This document shows, piece by piece, positions 39,293 through 52,690 of a stretch of DNA of 64,000 bases. The position numbers were made by a program, and so were the translations under genes. The stretch lies in NCBI GenBank assembly GCA_029783825.1, contig JAREIK010003092.1:238929-302928 (forward strand). Reading direction: 5' to 3'. Numbering within the stretch: position 1 is the stretch's first letter; each line of letters starts with the position of its first letter. Source of the DNA: Sapria himalayana. Lineage: Eukaryota; Streptophyta; Magnoliopsida; Malpighiales; Rafflesiaceae. Below the pieces are notes generated by a model. The model was given only the letters and a program-made list of their open reading frames with translations. It was not told the origin of the DNA and made no database searches.

Positions 39293-42200
39293 CATAAAGA
39301 TGCCACCAATTCCGCTACTGCCGATCCAATTTCGACGCACTTATTGCTGTTCTGACGAGTTCCAGGCCAGCTCACGCCATTTCAGCTGTGTTAAGTTAGG
39401 TCCATCCCTTGTCCGTCGCACTTCTGGTTGCATCCACCGTGTCTCAGATGCCACCAGCCTTTTGGTTTGTTTTTTTGATGAGAATTGAATGATTAATTAT
39501 TATTAAAATATGTCTTAGGTAGTTTTGTTGAGTATTGGTTGTAGTGTTGTGGTTGGGCTGAATGAGTGGGCTGAATATTTTACAGTCAGTTTTGTAGAGC
39601 TTGCTTGTTTCAAATATTTATATGTATTTATGATTAACATATCATATTAATTAATGGAAATGCAGATGGCATGATCCAGTGGTAAACGAAAAATACAATA
39701 AATTGAAGATGATCACATCTCAAATGATCAAAGTACTCGTAAATCCAATCATCATTTTTTCACGACCCTTCTATTGTTATGGCAGGTTCTTCAATTCCAA
39801 TTGTAAAAGAAAGACAAAGTACATGTGAACCTCAAGCTCATAAAAAGTATAAGTTTGCTGTTTGGGAAACGTATGAGATATTAGTTGATTCAGAGAAAAA
39901 TGTAAATGGTAGGGCAGTTGTATATGTTGTAGAAAAGAATATTTTGCAAAAAGTGATCAATGTACTTCGGGTTTATGAAAATACTTTAGAGAGACTAGTA
40001 AGAAATTTCCACACAAAAAAGAATTAATAGAAGCTCACAAAGGTAAAGACAAGTCACAATCTTTGTTGAGTTTAACTAAAGGTACTATTTCAGAGGATAA
40101 CAAATTAACTTGTTGGCAATTTGATCAACAACTAGTTAGGGAGGCTTTGGTGAAAATGATCAAAAAAGATGAATTGCCTTTTTGTTTTGTTGAGAGGGAT
40201 GAGTTAAAGCTGTTTTGTGAAGTTAGTGTGCCTCAATTAAAAATTCCATCTAGGCACTCTATATTGAGGGATTGTTTTTCTTTGTTTGTGAAGGAAAAGA
40301 AAAATTATTTGATAGCATATCATCTCATTGTTGTATAGTTCCATTGACTATTGACACTTGGACTAGCATTCAAAATTTGCCTTATATATGTTTGACTGTT
40401 CATTTCATTGATTCTCAATGGAATATGCATAAAAGGCTTTTGAACTTTTGTGTAATTAAAAGTCATTTTGGAGTTAATATTAGAAATGCTATTGAGTTTT
40501 GCATGAATGAATGGGGTTTGAGAAAGTTGATGTGCATTACTGTTGACAATGCATCAAATAATGATGTTACAGTTGAACAATTGAAAAAAAAGGCTTGTGA
40601 AGAAAAGTGTTGTACCTTTGAGAGGCGAGCATTTTCATATGAGATATTGTGCTCATATCCTAAACTTAATTGTCAGAGATGGCATTGCAGTAGTTGAGGG
40701 TGCTATTCAAAAAATTAGAGGTGTGGTGAAATATGTGAGGAGCAGTCCTAAAAGAGTATATATGTTTAAGTTATATCTTGAAGAAGCAAACTTGACATAT
40801 GGTTCTTCATTGCAATTAGATTATCCTACAAGATAGAATTCAATTTATTTGATGCTACAAACTGATATAAAATATCAAAAAGAATTTGATAAGTTGGAGG
40901 ACAAAGACAAAAGGTTTTTGAAGGAGTTTGGTTCAAACGTTCCAACTGAGAGAGACTGAACAAACGCAAAAATTTTGCCTCGTTTCTTGAAAACTTTTTA
41001 TAAGGTAACCTGTAAATTTTCTGGTTCATAATATTTTAAATCTAGTGTTAATTTTCCTGAGATTATTCAAATTTTGAAAAAAATTGAGCTTTGTGAAAAT
41101 AGTAGAGATGTAATGGTGTCTGTAATGCGTATCAAAATGAGGCATAAATTCAACAAATATTGGGGTTCTTTTCAGTCAACAAATATTATGTTTTTTTTAG
41201 TAGTAGTGTTGGATCCTAGATATAAGCCCAAATATCTCAAGGTTAAGTACACTTAGCATTATGGAGAGGAATTGGTTAACAATTTGGTTAAAAAGGTTAT
41301 AAATGCTTTAAATGAGATGATGGATGATTATAAAGATTTAAATGAAGATGAATTAAAAAAAGATGATTTCTCTTCTACTGTGTTGAAGAAAAATGATGAT
41401 TTCTTTGATGGTAGTGATACTTATGTTGATAATTTTTTTGTTGAATTGGAGAAAGAACTAGAAGTTGAAGCTTTGGAAGAGTTAGATAGGTAATAGGAAG
41501 ACAAACTTGAAAAAAATATAATTGATTTTGATCTTCTAAACTGGTGGAAGGTAAATGAGGTTAGGTATCCTTCTTTGGCAAATGTATCAAGAGATGTATT
41601 TGCTATCCAAGCATCTACTGTGGCCTACGAATCAACATTTAGCAATGGGGGAATAACTTTAGATAAATTTAGGAGTTCGTTAACACCTATTACAGTTGAA
41701 GTTCTCATATGTCTACAAGATTGGTTGAGAAGCTCAAACAAACCTATTGAAATTGAAGAATTAGTTCAAGACCTTGATGATAATGAATCACGTTAGTATA
41801 CAAAACTTGTAAATTTTAATTTCACTTTTACTTATTTTATTCATTCAAATTAATAAAAATATTGTTCAGTTACAATTTTCAGAGGGGTCACAAGATCCAA
41901 ATATTCTTCCAACTATAGTTGGCCAACTAAATTTTGAATGGGTGTATTAAATTTTATAAGGTAATATTTTGTTTTTTTATTACTCTTTCATCTTAGAAAT
42001 TTATGTCTGCATGATTAACACGTTTTCATCTTTGGTTGTCCTTCTACATTGGAGGAAGAAAAGGGAGGAGTTGTAGAAGAGATAATTAATTGGGTTTGGA
42101 TTTTCATTGCTGTTCCGCAACGGACCTTTGAAATGATTATTATCATTATTGTTATTAGTTGTATTTTTTTTGTTATATTAAGCTGCCTAATTTTAGCAAT

Positions 42201-42770
42201 TACTTAAGTAGTAATTGCTGCTACCAATATATGTGGTCATCTTTCGCTATTCCTTAATATTTTAAGTAATTGTTTAAAAAATATAGTATTGCTATTATGG
42301 TTAACTTTCACTCGGCTGAACAAGCCTACTTGTGAAAAAACAAAGAACCAAATTAAGCACACAACTCGGTCCCGTTCTATTTAACATTTCTATCATTTTC
42401 TACACATCAAAGCTTTTTAAAAGGTAATGGAACTCGTTTGAGGTATTCAGCCTATTTGACAAAACAAAATTGGCCCATTTTGAGTTTGAAAGATACATAA
42501 CTAAGGATTGATAAATGGTACAACAAAAGGTTTCCACATGAACTAACTTGGCCGGTTTGAAGAAAATAAATTGAAAAAAAATGTCTGAACAACGTTCCGT
42601 CACTGAACCATTTTATCCTACCCAAAATCCCTGATCTCCGTCCCATCCCATCCCATCCCGATATTTTCAACCTATGGGACATGTCTGGATCAAAAAAAAA
42701 AATCTCCGAACTATGGGAAGTGACTGGAGATTTGTAATCCCCATTTCATCCGGTCCCATGAGCGCCCCTA
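39057..42770 (+). mobile_element. hAT transposon copy B, full-length (3.7 kb)
   Basis: Starts TAGGGCTAATCACGGGACTCGG and ends CCGGTCCCATGAGCGCCCCTA, imperfect terminal inverted repeats of the TAGGGGNGCTCA.GGGAC type. Flanking octamers GCATTTAG (39049-39056) and GTATTGAG (42771-42778) agree at 6 of 8 bases, an aged 8-bp duplication typical of hAT. Subterminal regions hold multiple GGGAC/ATCTCCG motifs, and a (TA)n run lies at about 39259-39291. The site of the MITE found in copy A is empty here (39302-39309). The element is in the same orientation relative to the satellite as copies A and C, with both inverted together. Confidence 0.93.
39779..41796 (+). pseudogene. hAT transposase pseudogene, copy B
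   Basis: Broken RICESLEEPER-type transposase; homologous pieces continue from MAGSSIPIVK at 39779 to a stop at 41794-41796. The BED region is frameshifted: the CIWC motif of copy A is lost after GRAVVYVV. Later pieces in shifting frames give TIDTWTS (about 40345), ITVDNASNND (about 40540), HFHMRYCAHILNLIV (about 40630) and LQLDYPTR then a stop replacing Trp. The TGA at 40957-40959 and TAA at 41029-41031 match stops in copies A and C. The C-terminal piece (41575-41796, 73 aa) is the hATC dimerisation domain: FAIQASTVAYESTFSNGG, then DKFRSSLTPITVEVLICLQ and DWLRSS, where the family usually has ASES.FS. An acidic stretch (about 41310-41490) precedes it. At least four frame breaks make it non-functional. 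Confidence 0.92.
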
Positions 42771-45700
42771 GTATTGAGTAGTTTATAGGTTTTAATAAAA
42801 AATAAAATAACAAAAAATTAATTTTTATTATTTTTTAAAATTTCAAAGGTTATAACCTTTGAAAATATAATAATTTTTAAATTTTTTTCAAATGTGAATA
42901 CAATATTTAGATTTACTAATCATTATATTTATATATTATATAAATTCAATATAAAAAATTTTATTGATAAATATTCTTATAATAATCAAAAAATAAATTA
43001 ATAATCCATTAATAATAAGATAGATATTAATTAAAATATAATTACAAAACATATAATGATTCAGAAGCAAAGAAAAATATATTACTATATAATAATTTTT
43101 TGTTTTTGATTTTTTTCTTCTTTTAATAAGTATATCTATATTTTTTTAATGAAAAATAATTTATATAAATTATATTTGTCTAACTCATGATTTATTTTGT
43201 AATTAATATTTATATATAAATAAACAAATAAATAATTAAAATAAATATTTAAAATTATAATGAAAAAAAAATGAGATTTATTATTTATTATTTATTATTT
43301 ATTATTTATTATTTATGGATACCTGTTTAATTTAAATTAGATCCATCTTACTAATAATTTATTTTGTAATTAAAATTTCTATAAAAAAAACTGATAAATA
43401 ATTAAAAAAAAAATTTAAAATTATACTGAATAAAAATTAAAATGAGATTTATGATTTATTATTAATGTATACCAATTTAATAGTTTAAGTATTTAGAGGT
43501 TTTGTCATATAAGTGTTTAGTAATTCATGTTTTTAGGCATTTTGTGGTCTATATGTTTTATTTAAACAATAAAATAAAAAAAAATTGTAATTTTTTGTCA
43601 TTTTCATAGGTTATAACATTTGAAAATATATTAATATTTAAAATTTTTTGAAATGTGAATACAATATTGAGTTATAATAATTTTAATAATTATATATCAT
43701 ATAAATTTAATATAAACAATTTTATTGATAGATATTATAATAATGATCAAAAATTAAATTAATACATTATTAATAATAATATTAATATTAATTAAAAAAT
43801 ATTTACAAACCCCAAATTTATTCAAAATTAAAGTAAAAAATATTATTGGATAATAATTTTTAATTTTTAAATTTTTACTTCTTTTATTAGTGTATATTCT
43901 TTTAAAAAAATAAATTATTTAAACTATATTTGTCACACTCATAATTTATTTTGTAATATAAATTTATATAAAAATAATCTAATAAATAATAAAAATGAAT
44001 ATTTAAAATTATAATAAATAGAAATAAAAATTAGATTTCTTAATTATTAAGTAGTATATAGCAGTTTAATGATTTATGTATTTAGGCATTACGTGCTTTA
44101 GGAGTTTACTGATTTAACTGTGTATGTACTTAGTGGTTTATACATTTAATTTAAAAATTAAAATAACAAAATATTTATTTTTATTAATTTTTTATATTTC
44201 CAAAGGTTATAAACTTTGGAATTATAATAATTTTTAAATTTTTTTCAGATGTGAATTCAATATTTAGTTATAATAATCATTATATTTATATATCATATCA
44301 ATTCAATATAAACAATATTATTGATAAATATTCTAATAATGATCAAACAATAAATTAATAATCTATTATTAATAAGATAGATATCAATTAAAATATAATT
44401 ACAAAACTTATAATGATTCAGAAGCAAAGCAAATTATATTACTATATAATAATTTTTTGTTTTTAATTTTTTTTTCTTTTAATAAGTTTATCTATATTTT
44501 TTTTGATGAAAAATAATTTATATAAATTATATTTGTCTAACTCATAATTTATTTTTTAATTAATATATATATATATAAATAAACAAATAAATAAATAAAA
44601 TCAATATTTAAAATTATAATGAAAAAAAAATGAAATTTATTCTATATTATTTAGGGTATACCAGTTTAATTTAACTTATATCTGTCTCTCTAATAATTTA
44701 TTTTGTAATTAATATTTCAATAAAAATTAACTAATAAATAATTAAAATAAAAATTTAAAATTATACTGAATAAAAATTAAAATGAGATTTATGAAATATT
44801 ATTAATGTGTACCAGTTTAATATTTTAAGTATTTAGAGCTTTTTTCATTTATGACTTTAGTGATTTATATTTTTAGGCATTTAGTGGTTTATAGGTTTTT
44901 TTTAAACAATGAAATAACAAAAAAATTATTTTTGTTATTTTTTCACATTTTCAAAGGTTATAACCTTTTACAATATAATAATTTTAAAAATTTTTAAAAA
45001 TGCGAATACAATATTTAGTAATAATAATCATTATAATTATATAAAATATAAAATTAATATAAACAATTTTATTCATAGATATGATATCATTTATCAAAAA
45101 AAAATTAATATGTTATTATTATTATGATGGATATAAATTAAAATAAAATTGCAACACCTAAAGTTATTCAAAATCCAAGTAAAATTTATTACTAAATAAT
45201 ACTTTTTTTTTAGTTTTTGCTTCTTTTTATAAGCTTATATTTTTTTTGATGAAAAATAAATTATTTAAATTATATATGTATCACTCAAAATTTATTTTAT
45301 AATTAATATTTTAATAAATTATTTAAATTATATTTAAGGTTTACGAGTTTAAAGGTTTAAGTATTTAGGTGCTTTTGGGTTTAGGAGTTTAGATGTTTAA
45401 GTGTTTAGTCATTTAGTGGTTTGTAAGTTTTATTTAAACAATGATATAGCAAAAAAATTATTTTTATTATTATTTCTAATTTTTGAAGATTATATCCTTT
45501 AAAAATATAATAATTTTTAAATTTGTTTCAAATGGAAATATAATATTTATTTATAATAATATTCATAATTATAATTCATTTAATTTCAATATAAATAATT
45601 ATATTGCTAGATATTATAATTATGATCAAAAAATAAATTAATAAACTATTATTAATAAAATAGTTATTATTTAAAAAGTATTTGCAAAATCTAAATGTAT

Positions 45701-47853
45701 TCAAATCAAAGTAAAATATATTACTAAATAATAATTTTTTTTAATGTTTTGCTTTTTTTATAAGTTTATATTTTTGTTATTAAAAATAAATTATTTAAAT
45801 TATATATGTCTTACTCATAATTTATTTTTTAATTTATAATTCTATAATAATAAACTAATAAATAATTAAAATGAATATTTAAAATTATAATGAATACAAA
45901 TAAAATTGAGATTTATTATTTATTATTCAGGATATACCAGTTTAATGGTTTAAGTATTTAGTGTTTTGTGGTTTAGGAGTTTAGTGATTTAATTGTTTAA
46001 ACCTTTAGTGATTTATAGTTTTTTTCAAAGAATGAAAAAACAAAAAATTTAATTATTTTATTTTTTTTTAATTTTTGAAGGTTGTACCCTTTGAAAATAT
46101 AAAAATTTTTAATTTTTTTTAAATGTGAATATAATATATAGTTATAATAATCTTAATAATTATATATAATATAAACCCAATTTAAATAATTTTATTGATA
46201 GATATAATAATAATGATTAATAAATAAATTAATAAACTTGTATTTATAAGAATGATATAAATTAAAATATAATTGTAAAATCTAAAATGATTCAAAATCA
46301 AAATAAGATATATTATTAAATAATAATTGTTTATTTTTAAAATTTTGCCTCTTTTTATCAGCATTTTTTTTGATGAAAAATAAATTATTTAAATTATATA
46401 TGTCGCACTAATAATTTATTTTCTAATTAATATTTCTATAAAAATAAAATGATAAATAATTAAAATGAATATTTAAAATTATAATGAATACTAATAAAAC
46501 AGAGATTTAGGTTTTATTATTTAGACTATACTAATTTAATGTTTTAAGTATTTATGGGCTTCGGAGTTTAGTAGTTTAGTCATTTTAGTATTTAGTCATT
46601 AAGTGGTTAATAAGTTTTACATAAAAAATAAAATAACAAAAAATTTATTTTTGTTATTTTTTTTCATTTTTGAAGGTAATAACATTTGAAAATATAATAA
46701 TTTTTAAATTTTTTTTTAAAAGTGAATACAATATGAAGTTATAATAATCATAATAATTATATATAATATAAATTAAATATAAACTATTTTATTGATATTT
46801 ATTATTATAATGATCATAAAAAATAATAACTAATTATTAATAAGAAAAATATTGTTTAAAATATATTTGCAAAACCTAAAATGACTCAAAATCAAAGTGA
46901 AATATTTTACTAAATATTAATTTTAAATTTTTAAATTTTTGTATTCATTTATAAGCCTATATATTTATTGATGAAAAATAAATTATTTAAATTATATTTG
47001 TCTCACTAATAATTTATTTTTAAATTTATATTTTTATAAAATTAAACTAATAAATAATTAAAATGTATATTTAAAATTATAATGAATACAAATAAAAATG
47101 AGATTTATTATTTAGGGTATAATATTTAATTGTTTAAGTTTTTTGTGGTTTTGGGGTTAAGGAGTTTATTGATTTATATGTTTGCACATTTTCGTGTTTA
47201 TAGGTTTTATTTAATCAATGAAAATTTAAAATTATAATAAATAGAAAAAAAATTAGATTTCTTAATTATTAAGTAGCATATAATGCTTTAATTGTTTATG
47301 TATTTAGGCATTACGGGCCTTAGGAGTTTTCTGATTTTACTGTGTATGCATTTAGTGGTTTATAAGTTTTATTTAAAAATTAAAATAACAAAATATTTAT
47401 TTTTATTATTTTTTGATATTTTCAAATGTTATATAACCTTAGAAAATATAATAATTTTTAAATTTTTTTCAAAAGTGAATTCAATATTTAGTTATAATAA
47501 TCATTATATTTATATATCATATAAATTCAATAAAACTATTTTATTGATAAATATTCTAATAATGATCAAAATATAAATTAATAAACTATTATTAATAAAA
47601 TATATATTAATTATAATATAATTATAAAACCTAAAATGATTCAGAAGCAAATCAAACTATATTACTATATAATAATTTTTTGATTTGAATTTTTTTTTCT
47701 TTTAAAAAGTTTATCTGTATTATTTTGATGAAAAATAATTTATATATATTATATTTGTATAACTCATAATTTATTTTGTAATTAAAATTTATATAAAACT
47801 AAACAAATAAAAAATTAAATTTGAATATTTAAAATTAAAATGAAAAAAAAATG
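42771..47853 (-). repeat. AT-rich satellite array, reverse orientation
   Basis: Reverse-complement landmarks near 42849, 43610, 44206, 44956, 45489, 46082, 46672 and 47428. A joint near 47220 (TTTATTTAATCAATG to AAAATTTAAAATTATAATAAATAG) removes part of a monomer. A short ATTATTT heptamer run lies at about 43279-43315. The first monomer keeps the TATTGAGTAGTTTATAGG target context of the hAT. Open frames at 46182-46364 and 47292-47576 are AT-rich products of the satellite. Confidence 0.9.
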
Positions 47854-50272
47854 AAACTCATGTCTCATCATATTTGATATTTGTCAATATCTCTCATCAT
47901 ATTGATGTTGAATCACTGGGCTATCATAGGTAATTTGACTCATGTACTCTAACAGATTAAACCAAAGTTCTACCCCTATGTGTTGAAATAGCTAGTTGTA
48001 GAGGATGCTATTTATATTGATTATTGTAATTTCTTCAAATATATCTCTCATGCACACACTCAAAGCAATTTTTTTAAAAAATAGTTCACCTCTAAAAAAA
48101 TAACCACCTTGTAGCTTATTAGAAGAAACTAGCCCCTGGGCAGTTTGAGCAGGGGAAGAAGTATGGGATCTCTTTCAATCAAGAATCAAAAAATTTATTT
48201 TATTGGCATGTCTAAGCCTTTTTTTATATCCTCATGGATATGAAAAGTATAATTTCTTTCTTTTTATATTAAATGAGTTATGTATAGAAGCTCACAATAC
48301 CAAAAAATGTATAAATGAATCATATTCAAATGTATAAAAGGTTTTAATCATTGCTCAAATATTAGTCTTGCATATTGACACTTGAGGTCACAAATCAAAG
48401 GAAAAAGCCATTGTGATATTTCCAATCCCAAAATTTTAGCTATAGAAAGTTATAAATAGTAGTACTCGAGCTTTAACTATTTCTAGGGTCATCACTTTTT
48501 CTCTTGAGGAATGTCCAAAGTTTCAATCATTCCTAGTGCAATGACTTTGCAATATAAAGATAAAATGCACAAGCTAAGGTCATATCCAATACTGTGACCC
48601 AGTATTATAGTGATTAAATATGTATTCATGATCATTCTTAGTGCCATAACAATATGTTCAACAGAGAGACACAAGTTATGGCATATTCTCATCGATATGA
48701 TTTTGTTTTCTAGAGACAAAATATACAATCATGACCATTGCTAATTCTATAATAATCTAAAGCAAGAAAGAGACTGAATCCATAACTCACCCCTTGAGCC
48801 ATGACTTTGTGTTACATATACAAAAAGATAAATCTGTGACATTCCTAAAAGTTGTGAATTTCAATTTAAATTTAACACTTAGTCATTTGATTATAAAAGT
48901 GCAAAACATGAGATTTAGGATTTAGGGTTTATGGGTTAGAGTTATAGTTTATGGTTTAAGGTTTAGGATTTAAAGTTTACGGTTTATGGTTTTTCTTTTG
49001 TTTTTTTTGGAAAATACACACTTTATTTATCATTTAGGCACACAACTTACAAGAGACTAAAAAGCTGACTAATTTAGGTCAGCCCACAAAATCCTATGCA
49101 CCTTAATGATTCTATGCATAAAATACATAAAAAAACAGAATTCCTAATAATTCCAAGCGTACAAATACAACTAAAATCACCTGGCATTCCCGGACTTCAG
49201 AGTTGGCATTGAGTCATTATGCGCACTGCGACCTTTCCATTCGGATTTTTTCAAGCCTTTTGGAGGAACCTGAATGATGCACCATATTAAAACTATGCAA
49301 ATATAAGATTGTGCATATGTGTGACATGCAGCATCAAGCATTTCCCTATGTCATTGCTATGCAATGGAATACATGTAAAACTGAATACCCATAAATCCAC
49401 AAGTTCATATCTACGGCACTTTGTCAATTCATTCTCTTCTCTGAATTCCACATTATTTTGCTCCAATGATCCTCAAAAGAGTATCTCTTGGGTTAGAATG
49501 CTTCCTCCTCGAGCTCCAAGAAGTGGCTGTATGTTGCACCGACAAAATATCAAAAAATATGCATGCATCGGTGTGGATGTGTGATGAGGTCGATCTCATA
49601 GTCTAATTATATATGCGTACCACCAAGCTAGAATACAAATAAAATTACAAAATGCTATAAAGATGGGTCTTCTGCTCCTGGGAGTGTAGAATCGCCTAAT
49701 ATGTATTTACAAAATGCATTAGTGGGCCCCACTTAGAGATACTCATGGGTCAAGTTGGCCTCATTACATGCTACATAGAGAACATACAAGATTATGTGTG
49801 TGAGTATGTCATGATCCGTCTCTACAAATACATGGTGCATACAAAGTCTAAAATACAAATAAGACTACAAACATAAACTACAAGTTTGAATATTTTGCTC
49901 TAGTGTGGCTGGTATGTACTACATTGCTTACTGGCCCTGCTTGGTGATGCTTCGGATTTTGCCGGCTCTCCAATTAATCTTGGATTACCCGCTACTCCTG
50001 TTGGGCGATGGTTGGGTGGCCCTTTATGCTGCCTGATTGGGCTAGTGGGACCCACTTATACTCCTGGGTTTACTTCCGACTACTTTGCTCGGTCTCATAA
50101 GTTGTCTGAATGTTATCATCCCCGCTTGCTAGAGGGGCCCTCTATAAGCTAGTGGGCCATACTTCTGGATACTTCCAAGACTTGCTGGGCCATCTAAATG
50201 CTACACCAAAATTGACGAGAATATGTGCACGTATGTACTATGGTCTGTCGCTATGTGTGTGTTGTGCAGTAG
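47854..50272 (-). repeat. Non-satellite segment X, right copy (inverted)
   Basis: Reverse complement of 6809-9270. About 180-240 bp at the end corresponding to 9190-9430 is missing, and a short local duplication (ATGATGAGA.../ATATGATGAGAC) replaces it. It retains the T-tract/TTTATT mirror of the poly(A) end (about 49001-49030) and the TTTAGGG-like block (48912-48996). The reading frame matching 8356-8601 runs 48728 to 48492 on the minus strand and differs at about 11 of 78 residues. Frames at 49309-49584 and 50110-50301 run antisense to the presumed transcript and have no counterpart in the left copy that I could confirm. Confidence 0.8.
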
Positions 50273-51193
50273 TATCAGGGTTAAAGAGTTTAGTAATTTA
50301 AGTATTTAGGTATTTTCTGGTTTATAGGTTTTATTTAAATAATTAAATAAGAAAAAAATTATTTTTATGATTTTTTCTCATTTTCAAGGTTATAACCATT
50401 GAAAATATTATAATTATTAATATTTTTTCAAATGTTAATACAATATTTAATTATAATAATCATAAAAATTAAATATCATGTAAATTCAATATAAATAATT
50501 TTATTGATCGATATTATAATATCGATCATAAAATAGATTAATAAACTATTATTAATAAGATAGATATTAATTAAAATATATTTGCAAAACCTAAAATGAT
50601 TCAAAATCAAAGTAAAATATATTACTAAATAATAATTTTTTATTTTTAAATTTTTGATTCTTTTTATAAGATTATAAATTTTTTTGATGAAGATAAATTA
50701 TTTTACTTATATTTGTCTCATTCATAATTTTATTTTGCAATTAATATTTCTATAAAAATAGACTAATAAATAATTTAAATGAATATTAAAATTATAATGT
50801 ATACAAATAAAAATGAGATTTATGATTAATTAATTAGGGTATACCGGTTTAATGGTTTAAGTATTTAGGAGTTTAGGAGTTTAGTGATTTAAGTATTTAG
50901 GCATTTAGTATTCATGTGTTTTATTTAAATAATGAAATAAAAAAAATTATTTTTAAAATTTTTTATCAATTTTGAAGTTTATAACCTTTATAAATATAAT
51001 AATTTTTAAATTTTTTTCAAATGTGTATACAATATTTAGTTATAATAAACTTAATAATTATATATCATGTAAATTAAAAATAAACAATTTTATTGATAGA
51101 TATTAATAAACTAACTATAAATATAAATAAAATAATGTTCAAAAAATAAATTAATAAACTATTTTTTTTTATAGATATTTATATATTATTTAT

Positions 51194-51236
51194 AAATACT
51201 TAAACTATTAAAGATGGTTTAAATGTTTAAGTATTT
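51194..51236. repeat. Hairpin in short monomer, inverted-block copy
   Basis: AAATACTTAAACTATTAAA, 5-base loop, TTTAAATGTTTAAGTATTT. Third copy of the structure at 5842 and 17108, with two stem changes in one arm. Confidence 0.75.
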
Positions 51237-52658
51237 AAGGGTTTTGGGGTTTAGGAGTTTAATGATTTAAGTGTTTAGGCATTTAGTAGTTTATAGGTTT
51301 TATATAAACAATAAAATAACAAAAAATTTATTTTTGTGATTTTTTCTCATTTTCAAAGATGATAACCTTTAAAAATATAATAATTTTTAAATTATTTTCA
51401 AATGTAAATATAATATTTAATTATAATAATCTTTATAATTATATATCAGGTAAATTCAATATAAACAATTTTATTGATAAATATTCTAATAATGATCAAA
51501 AAATAAATTAATAATCTATTATTAATAAGATAGATATCAATTAAAATATAATTACAAAACCTAAAATGATTCAGAAGCAAAGCAAAATATATTACTATAT
51601 AATAATTTTTTGTTTTGAAAATTTTTTTTTATTTTAAAAAGTTTATCTATAATTTTTTGATAAAAAATAATTTTATAAATTATTCTTGTGTAGCTCAATT
51701 TATTTTGTAATTAATATTTATATATAAATAAACAAATAAATAGTTAAAATGAATATTTAAAATTATAATGAAAAAAATGTGATTTATTATTAATTATTTA
51801 GGGATTCTGTTTTAATTTAAATTAGATCTGTCTCACTAATAATTTATTTTGTAATTAATATTTCTATAAAAATAAACTGATAAATAATTAAAATAAAAAT
51901 TTAAAATTATACTGAATAAAATTTAAAATGAGATTTATGATTTATTATTACTGTATACCAGTTTAATGGTTTTAGTATTTAGAGGTTGTTTCATTTAGGA
52001 TTTTAGCGATTTATGTTTTTAGGCTTTTAGTGGTTTATACATTTTATTTAAAAAAATAAAATATCAAAAAATTTGATATAATTTTTTCACATTTTCATAG
52101 GTTATAACCTTTGAAAATATAATAATATTTAAAATTTTTTGAAATGTTAATGCAATACTTAGTTATAATAATATTAATAATTATATATCATATAAATTCA
52201 ATAAACAATTTTATTGATATATATTATAATAATGATCAAAATTAAATTTATAAACTATTGATATTAAGATATATATTAATTAAAAAATAATTACAAAACC
52301 CAAATTGATTCAAAAGTATAGTAAAATATATTTGTGGATAAAAATTTTTAAATTTTAAATTTACTTCTTTTATAAGCATATATATTTTTTAAATTATATT
52401 TGTCGCAATCATGTTTTTTTGTAATAAATATTTCTATAAAATTAAACTAATAAATAATTAAAATGAATATTTAAAATTATATTAAATAGAATTAAAAATT
52501 AGATTTATTAATTATTAAGTAGTATATAGCGGTTTAATGGTTTATGTATTTTGGCATTACGGGGTTTATGAGTTTACTGATTTAACTGTGTATGCATTTA
52601 GTGATTTATAGGTGTTATTTAAAAAAAATATCAAAAAATTTATTTATTTTATTTTTTG

Positions 52659-52690
52659 ATATTTCCAAAGGTTATAACCTTTGGAAATAT
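52659..52690. repeat. 32-bp perfect palindrome with paired substitutions
   Basis: Same landmark as 32428-32461, but with TTTCC.../...GGAAA in place of TTTTC.../...GAAAA. Both arms carry complementary changes, so the perfect dyad is kept. A related but imperfect version is at about 44193-44226. Confidence 0.85.

Noticed and set aside
40970..41075. A mini-intron (GT...AG) that would remove the shared TAA in the hAT transposase
   Set aside because: The GTAAC...CTCTAG interval is only about 45 bases, too short for a plant intron, and its translation matches the protein family.
39057..42770. Copy B as an active autonomous hAT
   Set aside because: At least four frame breaks, two stops shared with the other copies, a lost CxxC in the BED finger and a diverged target duplication.
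49309..50301. Frames 49309-49584 and 50110-50301 as small genes
   Set aside because: They lie antisense to the polyadenylated-looking strand of X, have no recognisable domain, and I could not confirm them in the inverted copy.
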